A stretch of DNA of 64,000 nucleotides from Duganella sacchari (GTDB taxonomy: Bacteria > Pseudomonadota > Gammaproteobacteria > Burkholderiales > Burkholderiaceae_D). The stretch spans positions 124,001 to 188,000 of the forward strand of contig NZ_FRCX01000007.1 of assembly GCF_900143065.1 (NCBI RefSeq). Direction: 5' to 3'. Position 1 is the stretch's first letter. Every line of letters begins with the position of its first letter. The translations under genes were made by a program, and so were the position numbers. Below are positions 43,896 through 52,445 of the stretch, piece after piece. The notes beneath the pieces were generated by a model that saw nothing but the letters and a program-made list of their open reading frames with translations, did no database searches and was not told where the DNA came from.

Positions 43896-45341
43896 TTAAA
43901 CGCCCAGCAGCGAGACCGACTTGGTATTCAGGTAGGCTTCCAGCGCTTCCGGACCACCTTCCGAACCGTAGCCCGAATCCTTGATGCCGCCGAATGGCAT
44001 TTCCGCACTTGGCGTCGCTGGCTGGTTCAGCCACAGCATGCCCACTTCCACATTGTGCATCAGCTGATGCGCATTCTTGATCGAACGCGTGAACGCATAA
44101 CCCGCCAGGCCGAATGGCAAACGGTTTGCTTCCGCGATCGCCTCATCCAGCACATCAAAGCCGCGGATTGCAGCGACCGGGCCAAACGGCTCATCATTGA
44201 ACACGCTCGCATTCAACGGAACATCAGCCAGAATGGTTGGCGCAAAGAAGTTGCCGTCGGTGCCGATGCGCTCGCCACCGGTTGCCACCTTGGCGCCTTT
44301 GGCGCGCGCATCTTCCACAAACTGGCGCATGGCCGCCACGCGGCGTGGATTGGCCAATGGCCCCAGCGTCGTACCTTCCACCAGGCCGTTGCCCAGTTGC
44401 AGACGCTCTGCATGCGCCACCATCGCGCGCGTGAATTCTTCCTTGATGCTGTTGTGCACCAGGAAGCGGGTCGGCGAGATGCACACCTGGCCGGCATTGC
44501 GGAACTTGGCGCCGCCAGTCGCTTCCACGGCCAGCGCTACGTCGGCATCTTCCGCCACGATCACGGGCGCATGGCCGCCCAGCTCCATGGTCACGCGCTT
44601 CATGTGCAGGCCTGCCAGTGCCGCCAGCTGCTTGCCGACCGGCGTCGAACCGGTAAACGTCACTTTGCGGATCACGGGATGCGGGATCAGGTAATTGGAA
44701 ATTTCAGCCGGATCACCGAACACCAGGCCAACCACACCGGCCGGTACGCCAGCATCCACGAAGCACTGGAACAGCGCGGCCGGCGACGCCGGCGTTTCTT
44801 CCGGCGCCTTGCACAGGAAGGAGCAGCCGGTGGTCAGCGCGGCAGCCAGCTTGCGGACCACCTGATTGATCGGGAAGTTCCATGGCGTGAATGCGGCCAC
44901 CGGGCCAACCGGCTCTTTGAGCACCAGCTGCTGGGCTGCCGGATTACGCGATGGTACGATGCGGCCATACACGCGCATGCCTTCGGCTGCAAACCAGTCG
45001 ATGATGTCGGCGCCAGCCAAGGCTTCAGCTTTTGCCTGGGCCAGCGGTTTGCCCTGTTCCTGGGTCAGCAGCACGGCGATGTCGCCGGCGCGCTCGCGCA
45101 GCAGGCTGGCGGCGCGGCGCAGGATGGCGGTGCGGTCGAACGCCGGCACCTTGCGCCAGGCTTCAAAACCGCGCTGTGCTGCAGCCAGCGCGCGGTCCAG
45201 GTCAGCCGTGCTCGCATGCGCCACCGTACCGATGGCCTTGCCCGTGGCTGGATTCAGTACCGGAATGGTTTTGCCACCGGTGGCGTCGCTCCATTCATTG
45301 CCGATCAGGAGGCGGACGTCTGGGTAGGAAATAGTAGTCAT
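43896..45341 (-). CDS. gabD: NAD(P)-dependent succinate-semialdehyde dehydrogenase
   Basis: 481 residues from ATG 45341 (GGAG upstream). Aldehyde-dehydrogenase motifs: [35 protein letters not shown] with general-base Glu, and [14 protein letters not shown] with the catalytic Cys. The [13 protein letters not shown]/GGxKxSG context ([15 protein letters not shown]) fits the SSADH group. It oxidises succinate semialdehyde to succinate in GABA or polyamine breakdown. No gabT is adjacent, so the symbol is a best match rather than certain. Confidence 0.85.
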   Translation of the reverse strand: MTTISYPDVRLLIGNEWSDATGGKTIPVLNPATGKAIGTVAHASTADLDRALAAAQRGFEAWRKVPAFDRTAILRRAASLLRERAGDIAVLLTQEQGKPLAQAKAEALAGADIIDWFAAEGMRVYGRIVPSRNPAAQQLVLKEPVGPVAAFTPWNFPINQVVRKLAAALTTGCSFLCKAPEETPASPAALFQCFVDAGVPAGVVGLVFGDPAEISNYLIPHPVIRKVTFTGSTPVGKQLAALAGLHMKRVTMELGGHAPVIVAEDADVALAVEATGGAKFRNAGQVCISPTRFLVHNSIKEEFTRAMVAHAERLQLGNGLVEGTTLGPLANPRRVAAMRQFVEDARAKGAKVATGGERIGTDGNFFAPTILADVPLNASVFNDEPFGPVAAIRGFDVLDEAIAEANRLPFGLAGYAFTRSIKNAHQLMHNVEVGMLWLNQPATPSAEMPFGGIKDSGYGSEGGPEALEAYLNTKSVSLLGV

Positions 45342-45550
45342 TGTGGATTCTCCAGTCATATCAATCGTGGTGCGGCGGCCCACAGGTCGCACGAGCAAAC
45401 CGCTACTTTGCCAGAAATTTGCCCGCTCTGTATTGCCCCGGCGATTTTTGTATGTAATGCTTAGGGCATGATGACTAAAAATTACTTCCGAAAGCTCACG
45501 ATTATTACCGCCATTTTCCAGATAACGGCGTAGCTTCCTGCTTCGGAAGA

Positions 45551-45571
45551 AACCCGCCTTGAAGGCGGGTT
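45551..45571. terminator. Hairpin with weak terminator character
   Basis: AACCCGCCTT/GAAGGCGGGTT is a 21-base perfect palindrome-type hairpin in the gap before the P-loop ATPase gene. It is not followed by a T-run on the plus strand (TCTGGTTGATGG), so termination is doubtful. It may be a leader structure. Confidence 0.35.
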
Positions 45572-45616
45572 CTGGTTGATGGGGCTCACCTTCAGGCTTT
45601 TTTAAAGGAGAGTTTC

Positions 45617-46108
45617 ATGACCACAGCCCATTCCCCGGTATTGCATCTTGTGTGCGGCAAAATCGCAGCCGGCAAATCCACCCTGACCAGCAGTCTGGCC
45701 CAGGCACCCAATACGGTGCTGCTCAGCGAGGACAAATTGCTCTCGGCCCTGTATCCGGAAGAGATCCTGTCGGTGGCCGATTACGTCCGCTGCTCAGCCA
45801 GGCTGCGCAGCGCGATCCAGGCGCTGGTGGTGGATATCCTGGCTGCGGGCAGTTCGGTGGTGCTGGACTTTCCCGCCAATACGGTTGCCACCCGTGCCTG
45901 GATGAAAACACTGCTTGAGCACACAGCTGCCGCCCATTGCCTGCATTACCTGGACGTGAGCGACGACGAGTGCAAGCGGCGGCTGCGGCTGCGTAATAAG
46001 GAGGGCGGTCATCAATTCAATGCGAGTGAGGCTGAATTCGATCAGATCACCCGCTTCTTCGTGCCGCCCGCAGAGGAGGAAGGCTTCAACGTGGTCAAAG
46101 CCGGGTAA
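45617..46108 (+). CDS. Small P-loop ATPase/kinase
   Basis: 163 residues from ATG 45617 with AAAGGAG nine bases upstream. Walker A is GKIAAGKST (14-22), followed by the Asp/Glu LLSEDKLLSALYPEE region and a Walker-B-like VVLDFPAN. This is the AAA_33-type small kinase domain. Such stand-alone proteins are often annotated as zeta-toxin-like or kinase-like ATPases. No antitoxin gene is visible nearby. Substrate unknown. Confidence 0.75.
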   Translation: MTTAHSPVLHLVCGKIAAGKSTLTSSLAQAPNTVLLSEDKLLSALYPEEILSVADYVRCSARLRSAIQALVVDILAAGSSVVLDFPANTVATRAWMKTLLEHTAAAHCLHYLDVSDDECKRRLRLRNKEGGHQFNASEAEFDQITRFFVPPAEEEGFNVVKAG

Positions 46109-46121
46109 TGCTTACTGCGGC

Positions 46122-46895
46122 TTACTGCGGCGAGCCGCCCAGGCGTTTGATGGTGCCCGATCCCATGATGCTCTTGCTGATTTGCGGATCGCCGTAGTAG
46201 TTGATGTCGCCTGAACCGGCCACGCTCAGGTTCAGCGATTTTTGTGCCCAGACGGTGGCCTGGCCGGAGCCGCCGATGCTGACCACTGCATCGCGCGCCT
46301 GCAACTGGCCGACCTGGACCCGGCCCGAGCCGCCGATCGATACCTGCAGGCGCTCGGTGGTGCCGCTGGCTTTCAGGCTGCCGCTGCCGCCCAGCGCAAT
46401 CGCTACCGATTCGCTTTCCATCTGGCCGATGTTGATGGCGCCGGAACCGCCGACGTCAATCGTCAGCTTTTCGCCGCGCAGCTTGTCGGCGGTGACGGTG
46501 CCCGAGCCGCCGATCGACAGCTTGTCGAGGTTGCGTGCGGTGACCACGATTTTCATGGTGCGGGTGTCGAGCTTCAAATTGTTCTTGGCCGTGCGGATGC
46601 GCAGCGTGCCGTTTTCGACCACGGTTTCAATCGCTTGCTGGATGTTGTCGTCGGTTTCGATGCTCAAGCCTTCGGTGCTGCCCAGGCGGATTTCGACGTC
46701 GCCGCTCACGCCAACCGACAGCGCGTTGAAGTGGCTCACTTCGCGGTTCTGCTTGATGATCTTGCCGCTGCCCTGGATGCGTTCGCCACCGGTCAGCCAG
46801 CTCATCGGGCCGGCTTGGGCGGTGAGGATGGGGGCGGCGGCGGCCAGGACGCCAGCAGACAGGAACAGGGCGGAAACGATGCGGCGGATGGTCAT
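46122..46895 (-). CDS. GIN-domain (DUF2807) secreted protein
   Basis: 257 residues from ATG 46895 (AGGAG upstream). Signal peptide to about residue 28 (TAQAG). The mature part has the head-GIN signature: HFNALSVGVSGDVEIRLG, then several G-G-S-G turns (LSIGGSGTV, IDVGGSGAI, IALGGSGSL, VSIGGSGRV) marking a beta-helix fold. Outer-surface or periplasmic location expected; precise role unknown. Confidence 0.85.
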   Translation of the reverse strand: MTIRRIVSALFLSAGVLAAAAPILTAQAGPMSWLTGGERIQGSGKIIKQNREVSHFNALSVGVSGDVEIRLGSTEGLSIETDDNIQQAIETVVENGTLRIRTAKNNLKLDTRTMKIVVTARNLDKLSIGGSGTVTADKLRGEKLTIDVGGSGAINIGQMESESVAIALGGSGSLKASGTTERLQVSIGGSGRVQVGQLQARDAVVSIGGSGQATVWAQKSLNLSVAGSGDINYYGDPQISKSIMGSGTIKRLGGSPQ

Positions 46896-47038
46896 GATGC
46901 TCTCCTGGTTAGTGATCTTGAGTCTGCATCCTACGGATTCCATCGCCCAGCCGACAGCGCACTGCGACAGACTGCACGCTGGGTGGCGCAGAATGCGCTC
47001 CGCCGGGAATAGTCGGCGCATGAGGTATCATGCTGCCT

Positions 47039-47683
47039 ATGCTTACTATTACCATTAAACAGGGCAAGGAAAAACGCCTGCTGGCCGGCGATATCCTGAT
47101 CTACGCCACCGCCATCGAGCGTGTCGACGGACGCCCGCAAGAAAAGAACAAACTGGGCGCCACTGCCATTGTGCAGACTTCGTCGCACCAGTTCCTGGCC
47201 CGCGCGGCCTGGAATCCCAAATCCGACGTGCGCGCGCGCGTCTGGAGCTATAAGGAAGACGAGCCGGTCGACCACGCCATGATGAAACGCCGCGTGCGCG
47301 CTGCTATCGCCAAGCGCGCGGCTGCGGTGCGTGCTGCTGCGCCGACCGACCTGGTGCCGGTGATCCGTGGCGACGAAGACGGCCTGCCAGGCTTGCTGGT
47401 CGATAGCTGGGGCGGGACGGCCGGTTATCTGATCTGCCAGTTCCAGTCGGCCGGCGTCGATGCATGGAAAGTGCCGATCGTGCAAGCCTTGCTGGCCGAT
47501 ACCGGTTGCCCCAACGTGTTTGAGCGTTGTGACGAACTGGTGCGTAAATCGGAAGGTCTGCCGGTGTTTTATCGCCCGCTGGCCGGTGAAGAACCGCCCG
47601 ATCACGTGCTGGTCACGGAAAAGGGCAGCCGCTTCAGTATGGATTTGCGCACAGGCTTCAAATATCCCAAAGTGCGCAGCTGA
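47039..47683 (+). CDS. Truncated RlmI-like 23S rRNA methyltransferase (N-terminal part only)
   Basis: 214 residues from ATG 47039. The start (MLTITIKQGKEKRLLAGDILIYATAIE) and GLPGLLVDSWGG resemble the PUA and central domains of RlmI, the 23S rRNA m5C1962 methyltransferase. Full RlmI is about 396 residues, but this protein stops at DLRTGFKYPKVRS, where RlmI continues (LDQRDNR-type motif and S-adenosylmethionine-binding domain). No catalytic remnant follows downstream. It either binds RNA only or is a relic; an intact copy elsewhere is expected. Confidence 0.7.
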   Translation: MLTITIKQGKEKRLLAGDILIYATAIERVDGRPQEKNKLGATAIVQTSSHQFLARAAWNPKSDVRARVWSYKEDEPVDHAMMKRRVRAAIAKRAAAVRAAAPTDLVPVIRGDEDGLPGLLVDSWGGTAGYLICQFQSAGVDAWKVPIVQALLADTGCPNVFERCDELVRKSEGLPVFYRPLAGEEPPDHVLVTEKGSRFSMDLRTGFKYPKVRS

Positions 47684-47748
47684 AAAAGTTTCGACGTTGC
47701 AAGTTTTTCTCTTATAATCTTCCGGACCCACCGGAGATCTGAACAGAG

Positions 47749-48864
47749 ATGGAACACTACCAGTCGTCGCAAATCCGCACCCTGAGCTATATCGAGAACG
47801 AAGACCATCCGGTCTTCGGCACCCTCGTCGAGCAGATCCTGCACCTGCTGAATTCCAAGCTGATTTTCAGCGACATCCTCATCCATCAAAACAGTCCGTT
47901 GATGCTGCGCCAGCCGAAAGGGCTGGTGGCCGTCACCGATTCGCCGATCACGCGCGAAGAGCTGCAAGAGTTCTTTGAAGTGGTCGAGCCGAATTGGGCC
48001 GAGCGCATCCAGGACCGCGCCTTTGACCGCGCGGTCGACCTGCATACCGCCCGCATCCGCGCCAACTGCTTCAGCTTCCAGGGCCGCAAGCGCCTCGGCT
48101 GCGTGATCCGCCGCTTCCCCAAGGAGCCGATGCAGCTCGGCAAACTGGGGCTGGGCGTGCACGAACAGAATTTCGCCAAGCTCACCAGCGGCCTGGTGTT
48201 GATTATTGGCGACACCTGCCAGGGCAAGTCGACCACGATTGCGTCGATGCTGGACGAGATCAACAAGCACCGCTCCGGCCACATCATTACGATTGAAGAT
48301 CCGGTGGAGACGCTGATCCCGCAGCGCCAGTGCGTGATCACCCAGCGCGAAGTGGGCTTTGACGGCGACGTCGAGAGTTTCTACCTGGGCGCACTGGATG
48401 CGCTGCGCGAACGTCCGGATGTCATCTGCATCGGCGAGATCCGCGATGCGCAGACGGCGCAGGAAGCGCTGGCGCTGGCGGAAGCCGGCCCGCTGGTGCT
48501 GGCTTCGCTGCATGCGCGTTCCACCGAGCTGGGCCTGCAAAAGATGCTGCGCCTGCTGGGCAACACCGAACCACAGGCGCAGGCCCTGGCGCACGCGCTG
48601 CGTGGCGTGCTGTGCCAGGCGCTGCTGCCGGCCGTGAAAGGCGAGCGCTACTATCTCGCCACCGAGTGCCTGACCAACAATCCGGAGGTGACCGAGATGA
48701 TCGCCAACGGCCAGATCTCCAATCTGCGCATCTGGATGGAAGACAAGCCGGGCGAGGGCTGCCACACCATGAACACCTCGCTGCGCGCGCTGCTGGACGA
48801 AGGCAAGATCGCCATCAACGACGCGCGCAACGCCACCACCGACCGCATCGGCTTCGTCGCTTAG
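47749..48864 (+). CDS. PilT/GspE-superfamily secretion or pilus ATPase
   Basis: 371 residues. The PilT-like N-terminal domain precedes a RecA core with Walker A GDTCQGKST (154-162), an Asp box (ITIEDPVE), Walker B VICIGEIRDAQTAQEA and a His box (LVLASLHARSTELGLQKML). The Walker A fits GxxxxGK(S/T) but is unusual for PilT (GPTGSGKST). It could power pilus retraction or act as an accessory PilU-like ATPase. No other pilus genes are nearby. It starts 65 bases after the truncated RlmI. Confidence 0.82.
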   Translation: MEHYQSSQIRTLSYIENEDHPVFGTLVEQILHLLNSKLIFSDILIHQNSPLMLRQPKGLVAVTDSPITREELQEFFEVVEPNWAERIQDRAFDRAVDLHTARIRANCFSFQGRKRLGCVIRRFPKEPMQLGKLGLGVHEQNFAKLTSGLVLIIGDTCQGKSTTIASMLDEINKHRSGHIITIEDPVETLIPQRQCVITQREVGFDGDVESFYLGALDALRERPDVICIGEIRDAQTAQEALALAEAGPLVLASLHARSTELGLQKMLRLLGNTEPQAQALAHALRGVLCQALLPAVKGERYYLATECLTNNPEVTEMIANGQISNLRIWMEDKPGEGCHTMNTSLRALLDEGKIAINDARNATTDRIGFVA

Positions 48865-48865
48865 G

Positions 48866-50140
48866 CTAATCCAGCGGAATCGCGCGATAGCGGTTCACAT
48901 CGTTGCCATTGACGGGCGGTGCATTATTGCCCCATTCGCTGCGCAGGTAGGACACCACCTGCGCCACTTCCGTATCGCTCAGCAAGTGGCCGAACGGCGG
49001 CATGCTGTACGGCCGCGGATTGCCGGCGGTGCCCGGTGCAAAGCCGCCATTGAGCACGATGCGGATCGGATTGACGGCACTTTCCATGGTCAGCGCGCGG
49101 TTGCCCGCGAGCGGTGGATACGCGGCCGGCTGGCCTGCGCCACTGGCGCCGTGGCAGTCCACGCAATGCTTCTCATATAGCTTCGCGCCTGCTTGCAGGA
49201 AGGCTACCGCTTCCGGCGCACCATCGCGTTCAAACGCTGGCGCAGCGCCATCGGCAGGCAGCGCTTTCAGATACACGGCAATGGCGTTGATGTCGCTGTC
49301 GTTCAGATGCTGCAGGCTTTCTTTCACCACTTCCGCCATCGGACCAAACACGGTGGCGCGCGGCGACACGCCGGTTTTCAGCAGCGCGGTGATGTGCTCC
49401 TGCTGCCAGTCGCCACGTGCATTCAGCGATGGCGCATACCAGCCCAGTGCTGGAATCAGGCCGCCCGACAGGCCTTCGCCGGCGGAGCCGCCCAGCGGAT
49501 TGCGTGCGCTATGGCAGGCGCTGCAATGGCCCAGTCCTTGCACCAGATAGGCGCCGCGGTTCCAGTCTACGGACTGACCCGTCTCCGGGCGGAATACCTC
49601 CGGCTTGAAATACAGCGCGCGCCACGCCGCCAGCGAGACTTGCAGCTTGTACGGAAAGCGCAGCTGATGCGGCTGGTTCGCCTGTGTGACGGCCGGTACG
49701 GTTTGCAGGTAGGCGTACAACGCGTCAGCGTCGTCGCGCGTCACGCGGGTGTAGTTGGTGTAAGGGAAGGCAGGGTAGAGCAGCCGCCCATCCCGGGACT
49801 TGCCGTTGTGCAGGGCGTGCCAGAAGTCGTCTGCGCTCCAGGCGCCGATGCCGGTGGCGCGGTCGGCGGTGATGTTGGGCGAGATGACGTTGCCGAATGG
49901 CGTCTGCAAGGCGCGTCCGCCGGCGTAAGCGGCGCCACCGCGCGTGGTGTGGCAGGCCATGCAGTCGCCTGCCTTGGCCAGGTAGGCGCCACGGGCGATG
50001 CGGTCGGCCGGCGACAGCGCGGCGGTAGCGGCCGATGGTGGCGTGCTGTCGCTGGACCAGAATTGCTGGGCCAGCAGGCCGGCTGCCGCGGCCACGGCGG
50101 CCAGCGCAATGCCGATAACGGTATAAACGATTTTCCTCAT
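48866..50140 (-). CDS. Tri-heme c-type cytochrome (alcohol-dehydrogenase cytochrome-c-subunit-like)
   Basis: 424 residues. An N-terminal signal-anchor (MRKIVYTVIGIALAAVAAAAGLLAQQF) precedes three CxxCH heme sites: CMACH (about 60), CSACH (about 207) and CVDCH (about 330), with C-terminal Met-containing segments as sixth ligands. This is the cytochrome c subunit of membrane alcohol or gluconate dehydrogenases. No dehydrogenase gene is adjacent. It overlaps the di-heme cytochrome gene by four bases, so they are one operon. Confidence 0.88.
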   Translation of the reverse strand: MRKIVYTVIGIALAAVAAAAGLLAQQFWSSDSTPPSAATAALSPADRIARGAYLAKAGDCMACHTTRGGAAYAGGRALQTPFGNVISPNITADRATGIGAWSADDFWHALHNGKSRDGRLLYPAFPYTNYTRVTRDDADALYAYLQTVPAVTQANQPHQLRFPYKLQVSLAAWRALYFKPEVFRPETGQSVDWNRGAYLVQGLGHCSACHSARNPLGGSAGEGLSGGLIPALGWYAPSLNARGDWQQEHITALLKTGVSPRATVFGPMAEVVKESLQHLNDSDINAIAVYLKALPADGAAPAFERDGAPEAVAFLQAGAKLYEKHCVDCHGASGAGQPAAYPPLAGNRALTMESAVNPIRIVLNGGFAPGTAGNPRPYSMPPFGHLLSDTEVAQVVSYLRSEWGNNAPPVNGNDVNRYRAIPLD

Positions 50141-50853
50141 TGCGCCCCTCCTTGCGCCGCAGCGGGCGAGGCGGGGAAGCTGCCGCAGGCCAAAGGCAGG
50201 GGTTGCGGGATGCTGGCGGCGGGGCGCGCGGCGGTGTCGGGCGTCTGCTTGCTGAGCCAGGCGGACAGGGCGGCAACATCAGCCTCGCTGAGCCGCGCGG
50301 CAATCTCGCCCATGCAGTCCGGCGCGGCTGCGCGGCGCGTCTTGCTCTTCCAGTTGCCGAACTGGGCGTTGATGTAGTCGCTGGGCAGGCCGAGCAGGCC
50401 AGGGATCGACGGTTCAACGCCGGTCAGTGCCGTGCCGTGGCAGGCCACGCAGGCCGGGATTTTTTTGCCGGCATCACCTTGACGGACTAACGCTTCGCCG
50501 CGCGCGAGCTGGGCGGCGCTGGCGTTGGCGCCGCTGCCCGCCACGGCGGGCGGATAGGGCGGATGCTGGGCCGCAAAGTAATCGGCAATCTCGCGCAGAT
50601 AAGCGTCGGGCAGGTGGCCAACCATATAGGTCATCATCGGATAGTGCCGATGGCCGTTCTGGAAATTGCGCAGCTGGTTGTACAGATAACCGGCCGGCTT
50701 GCCGGCGATGCGCGGGAAATAAGCGTCGCTGCGCTCCTTGACGCTGTGGCAGGACAGACAGGCAGCGATGCGCTGTTCCAGTGTGTCCGGCGCCGCCATC
50801 GGGGCGGCGGCCAGTGCGGCGGCGGTGATACTCAACGCGGAAAGAATCGGCAT
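50137..50853 (-). CDS. Di-heme c4-type cytochrome
   Basis: 238 residues from ATG 50853 (GAGGAG upstream). Signal peptide (ITAAALAAAPMAA, cleavage near residue 20). Two CxxCH sites, CLSCH (about 33) and CVACH (about 137), each followed by the c4-like IAGKPAGYLYNQLRNF or LPSDYINAQFGNWKSK partner motifs. It carries electrons in the periplasm. First gene of a two-cytochrome operon. Confidence 0.88.
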   Translation of the reverse strand: MPILSALSITAAALAAAPMAAPDTLEQRIAACLSCHSVKERSDAYFPRIAGKPAGYLYNQLRNFQNGHRHYPMMTYMVGHLPDAYLREIADYFAAQHPPYPPAVAGSGANASAAQLARGEALVRQGDAGKKIPACVACHGTALTGVEPSIPGLLGLPSDYINAQFGNWKSKTRRAAAPDCMGEIAARLSEADVAALSAWLSKQTPDTAARPAASIPQPLPLACGSFPASPAAAQGGAQ

Positions 50854-50890
50854 ACCACTCCTCGTGCAAGCGGCCATGCCGGCCGCATGA

Positions 50891-51556
50891 CTAGGATATA
50901 CCGGTTTTGGCTGGCTTCGGCAGTTTCACCGCTTTTATTGGCGGCAATTTATTGCCCAGACTTATCCAGTGGCGATACACGCGCAGCGCCACCTGCGCGT
51001 CATCCGCCGCATACAGGATCTGTTTTTCGTTCAGGCGCGGCATGGCCCAGTTGGTGGTCGAGATCTTCTTGGATTTTTGCAGCTTGAGGCCAAAGAATTT
51101 GGCGACTGCCGTTTTGGCGCCCAGGTCATTGCGCTGGCCGGGTGTGCGCAGCGTTACCGACAGGTCCACCACGCCAGCGGCGCGGATGTTGAGCTTGGCG
51201 TGCAGGCGCTTGACGTCGTCCGACAGGCCAAAGCCGATCTTCAACGGCGCCGGGCTTTCCAGGATGGCTTGCAGCACGGACAGCGTGTGTGCGTCAGTAC
51301 TGGCGCCGATCTGGAACAGATACGCCTTGGCATCGGTGGAGAACTGGATCAGGTGGGGACCGGTGGAGGTTTCGCCGCGCGTAAAGGTCGGCTTGGATTC
51401 CGTATCAAAGCCGATCGCATCGCCAGCGAGCAAAGCGTCGCGTGCGGCGACGGCCTGTTCCGGGGTGACCACCAGGTGGACATCACGAATGCTGATGCCG
51501 GTGTAGGGCGGCAGATCCTGTTCTGCCGCCGCATCCTGCGTGGACGTGCGGTCCAA
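50891..51556 (-). CDS. 3'-5' exonuclease of RNase D/DEDDy type
   Basis: 221 residues. The DEDDy motifs appear: GFDTES (Exo I), GFGLSDDVKRLHAK (Exo II, the Asp) and YAADDAQVALRVYRHW (Exo III, Y...D). There is no HRDC domain, so it is a minimal RNase-D-like exonuclease, cytoplasmic, likely trimming structured RNAs or DNA. It is co-directional with the ProQ gene upstream, separated by one base. Confidence 0.82.
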   Translation of the reverse strand: MDRTSTQDAAAEQDLPPYTGISIRDVHLVVTPEQAVAARDALLAGDAIGFDTESKPTFTRGETSTGPHLIQFSTDAKAYLFQIGASTDAHTLSVLQAILESPAPLKIGFGLSDDVKRLHAKLNIRAAGVVDLSVTLRTPGQRNDLGAKTAVAKFFGLKLQKSKKISTTNWAMPRLNEKQILYAADDAQVALRVYRHWISLGNKLPPIKAVKLPKPAKTGIS

Positions 51557-51557
51557 C

Positions 51558-52037
51558 TCAGCCCTTTTTGGAGAACTTTGCTGCCAGCTGGTTCAGCTTG
51601 TCCACGCGCACGCGGGCGGCTTCTTCCGCCGCCTTGGCTTCGCGTTCGGCTTTTTTGCGGTCCGCTTCCTTCTTGTAGCGTTCTTGCAGTACCTGGGTGG
51701 CGTGGGCGCGGTGGGTGTCAGTGACTTCGGCGCCTGGTTTGCCGTCGAGGTCATAACGGGCCTTGGCTTTTTCCATGACTTTCAGGTAGCGCAGCGAGCC
51801 GGTGTGGATGCCCAGTGCGGTCCGCATGGTTTTGCGGTCCAGGTCAGGCAGGACGGCCAGCAGCTGTTTGTCGATACCGATCGACAGCGGCAGGAAATCG
51901 CGGAATGCCGGGAATTGGGTTTGCAATTGCTTCAGCAAGCTGCGCGGGGATGGTGCAGCAGGCGCTGGAGCGGACGCAGCGGTCACTGGTTCGGCAACCG
52001 GTGGCTGTGGGGTAAGACTAGTGTTCATCGACTTCAT
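51558..52037 (-). CDS. proQ: ProQ/FinO-family RNA chaperone
   Basis: 159 residues. A Pro/Ala-rich linker (about 1-30) leads to the FinO domain (SLLKQLQTQFPAFRDFLPLSIGIDKQLLAVLPDLDRKTMRTALGIHTGSLRYLKVM), followed by a Lys/Arg/Ala coiled-coil tail. It binds structured small RNAs and mRNA 3' ends. It ends next to the exonuclease gene and is divergent from the possible small RNA at 52184. Start could also be the second Met (residue 4). Confidence 0.85.
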   Translation of the reverse strand: MKSMNTSLTPQPPVAEPVTAASAPAPAAPSPRSLLKQLQTQFPAFRDFLPLSIGIDKQLLAVLPDLDRKTMRTALGIHTGSLRYLKVMEKAKARYDLDGKPGAEVTDTHRAHATQVLQERYKKEADRKKAEREAKAAEEAARVRVDKLNQLAAKFSKKG

Positions 52038-52171
52038 AGGTTAAGCAACAGCCGTCAGCATATCATGTGGACCACGGTAATGCAGTGTATTTTAGGCTAC
52101 TGTGTCAATTCGCTCATGCTTAGAATACGCTTAGGATGGCACGCGGGTGTGCTTTTGTGGTCCGAAACGTG

Positions 52172-52177
52172 TATAAT
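52172..52177 (+). promoter_or_regulatory. Consensus -10 upstream of the rpoD leader unit
   Basis: TATAAT lies in CGTGTATAATAGCC. The -35 side is weak. It is the only strong -10 in the 408-base gap between proQ and rpoD, with an expected start near 52184. Confidence 0.5.
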
Positions 52178-52183
52178 AGCCGA

Positions 52184-52330
52184 CGCACTAATGCAGGACG
52201 GTGTGAATTCAGTTTGGTACAGGATGCGATTCGGATGGTTTGACACAGGGCGACACAGCCCTTCTCATTTGCCCTTCTCATTCTTCCCTGAAAAGAGAAA
52301 CAAGCCCGTGGCTGGAAGCGGGCTTTTTTT
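52184..52330 (+). ncRNA. Candidate small RNA or attenuator leader upstream of rpoD
   Basis: A TATAAT at 52172-52177 and a hairpin with T-run at 52302-52330 define a roughly 147-base unit with no convincing reading frame. It contains GGGCGACACAGCCC (a second possible hairpin around 52247-52260). It could be an independent small RNA or an attenuator limiting read-through into rpoD. The rest of the 408-base proQ-rpoD gap shows no gene. Confidence 0.4.
52302..52330 (+). terminator. Intrinsic terminator before rpoD
   Basis: AAGCCCG (52302-52308), a ten-base loop and CGGGCTT (52319-52325) form the stem, followed by seven Ts (52324-52330). Confidence 0.75.
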
Positions 52331-52445
52331 ATTCCGCAGATAATCGTCAGCTAAATTACAACATTTCACTCATGCGCACTGCTTGGCGGTCGGCGCGGGG
52401 CGAGCTTTTTTGTAATTTCTGGCGAGTACGCTTGAGAGATTTTTA

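Noticed and set aside
45551..45571. Convincing terminator after an upstream plus-strand gene
   Set aside because: No plus-strand gene ends there and no T-run follows, so only a weak call was kept.
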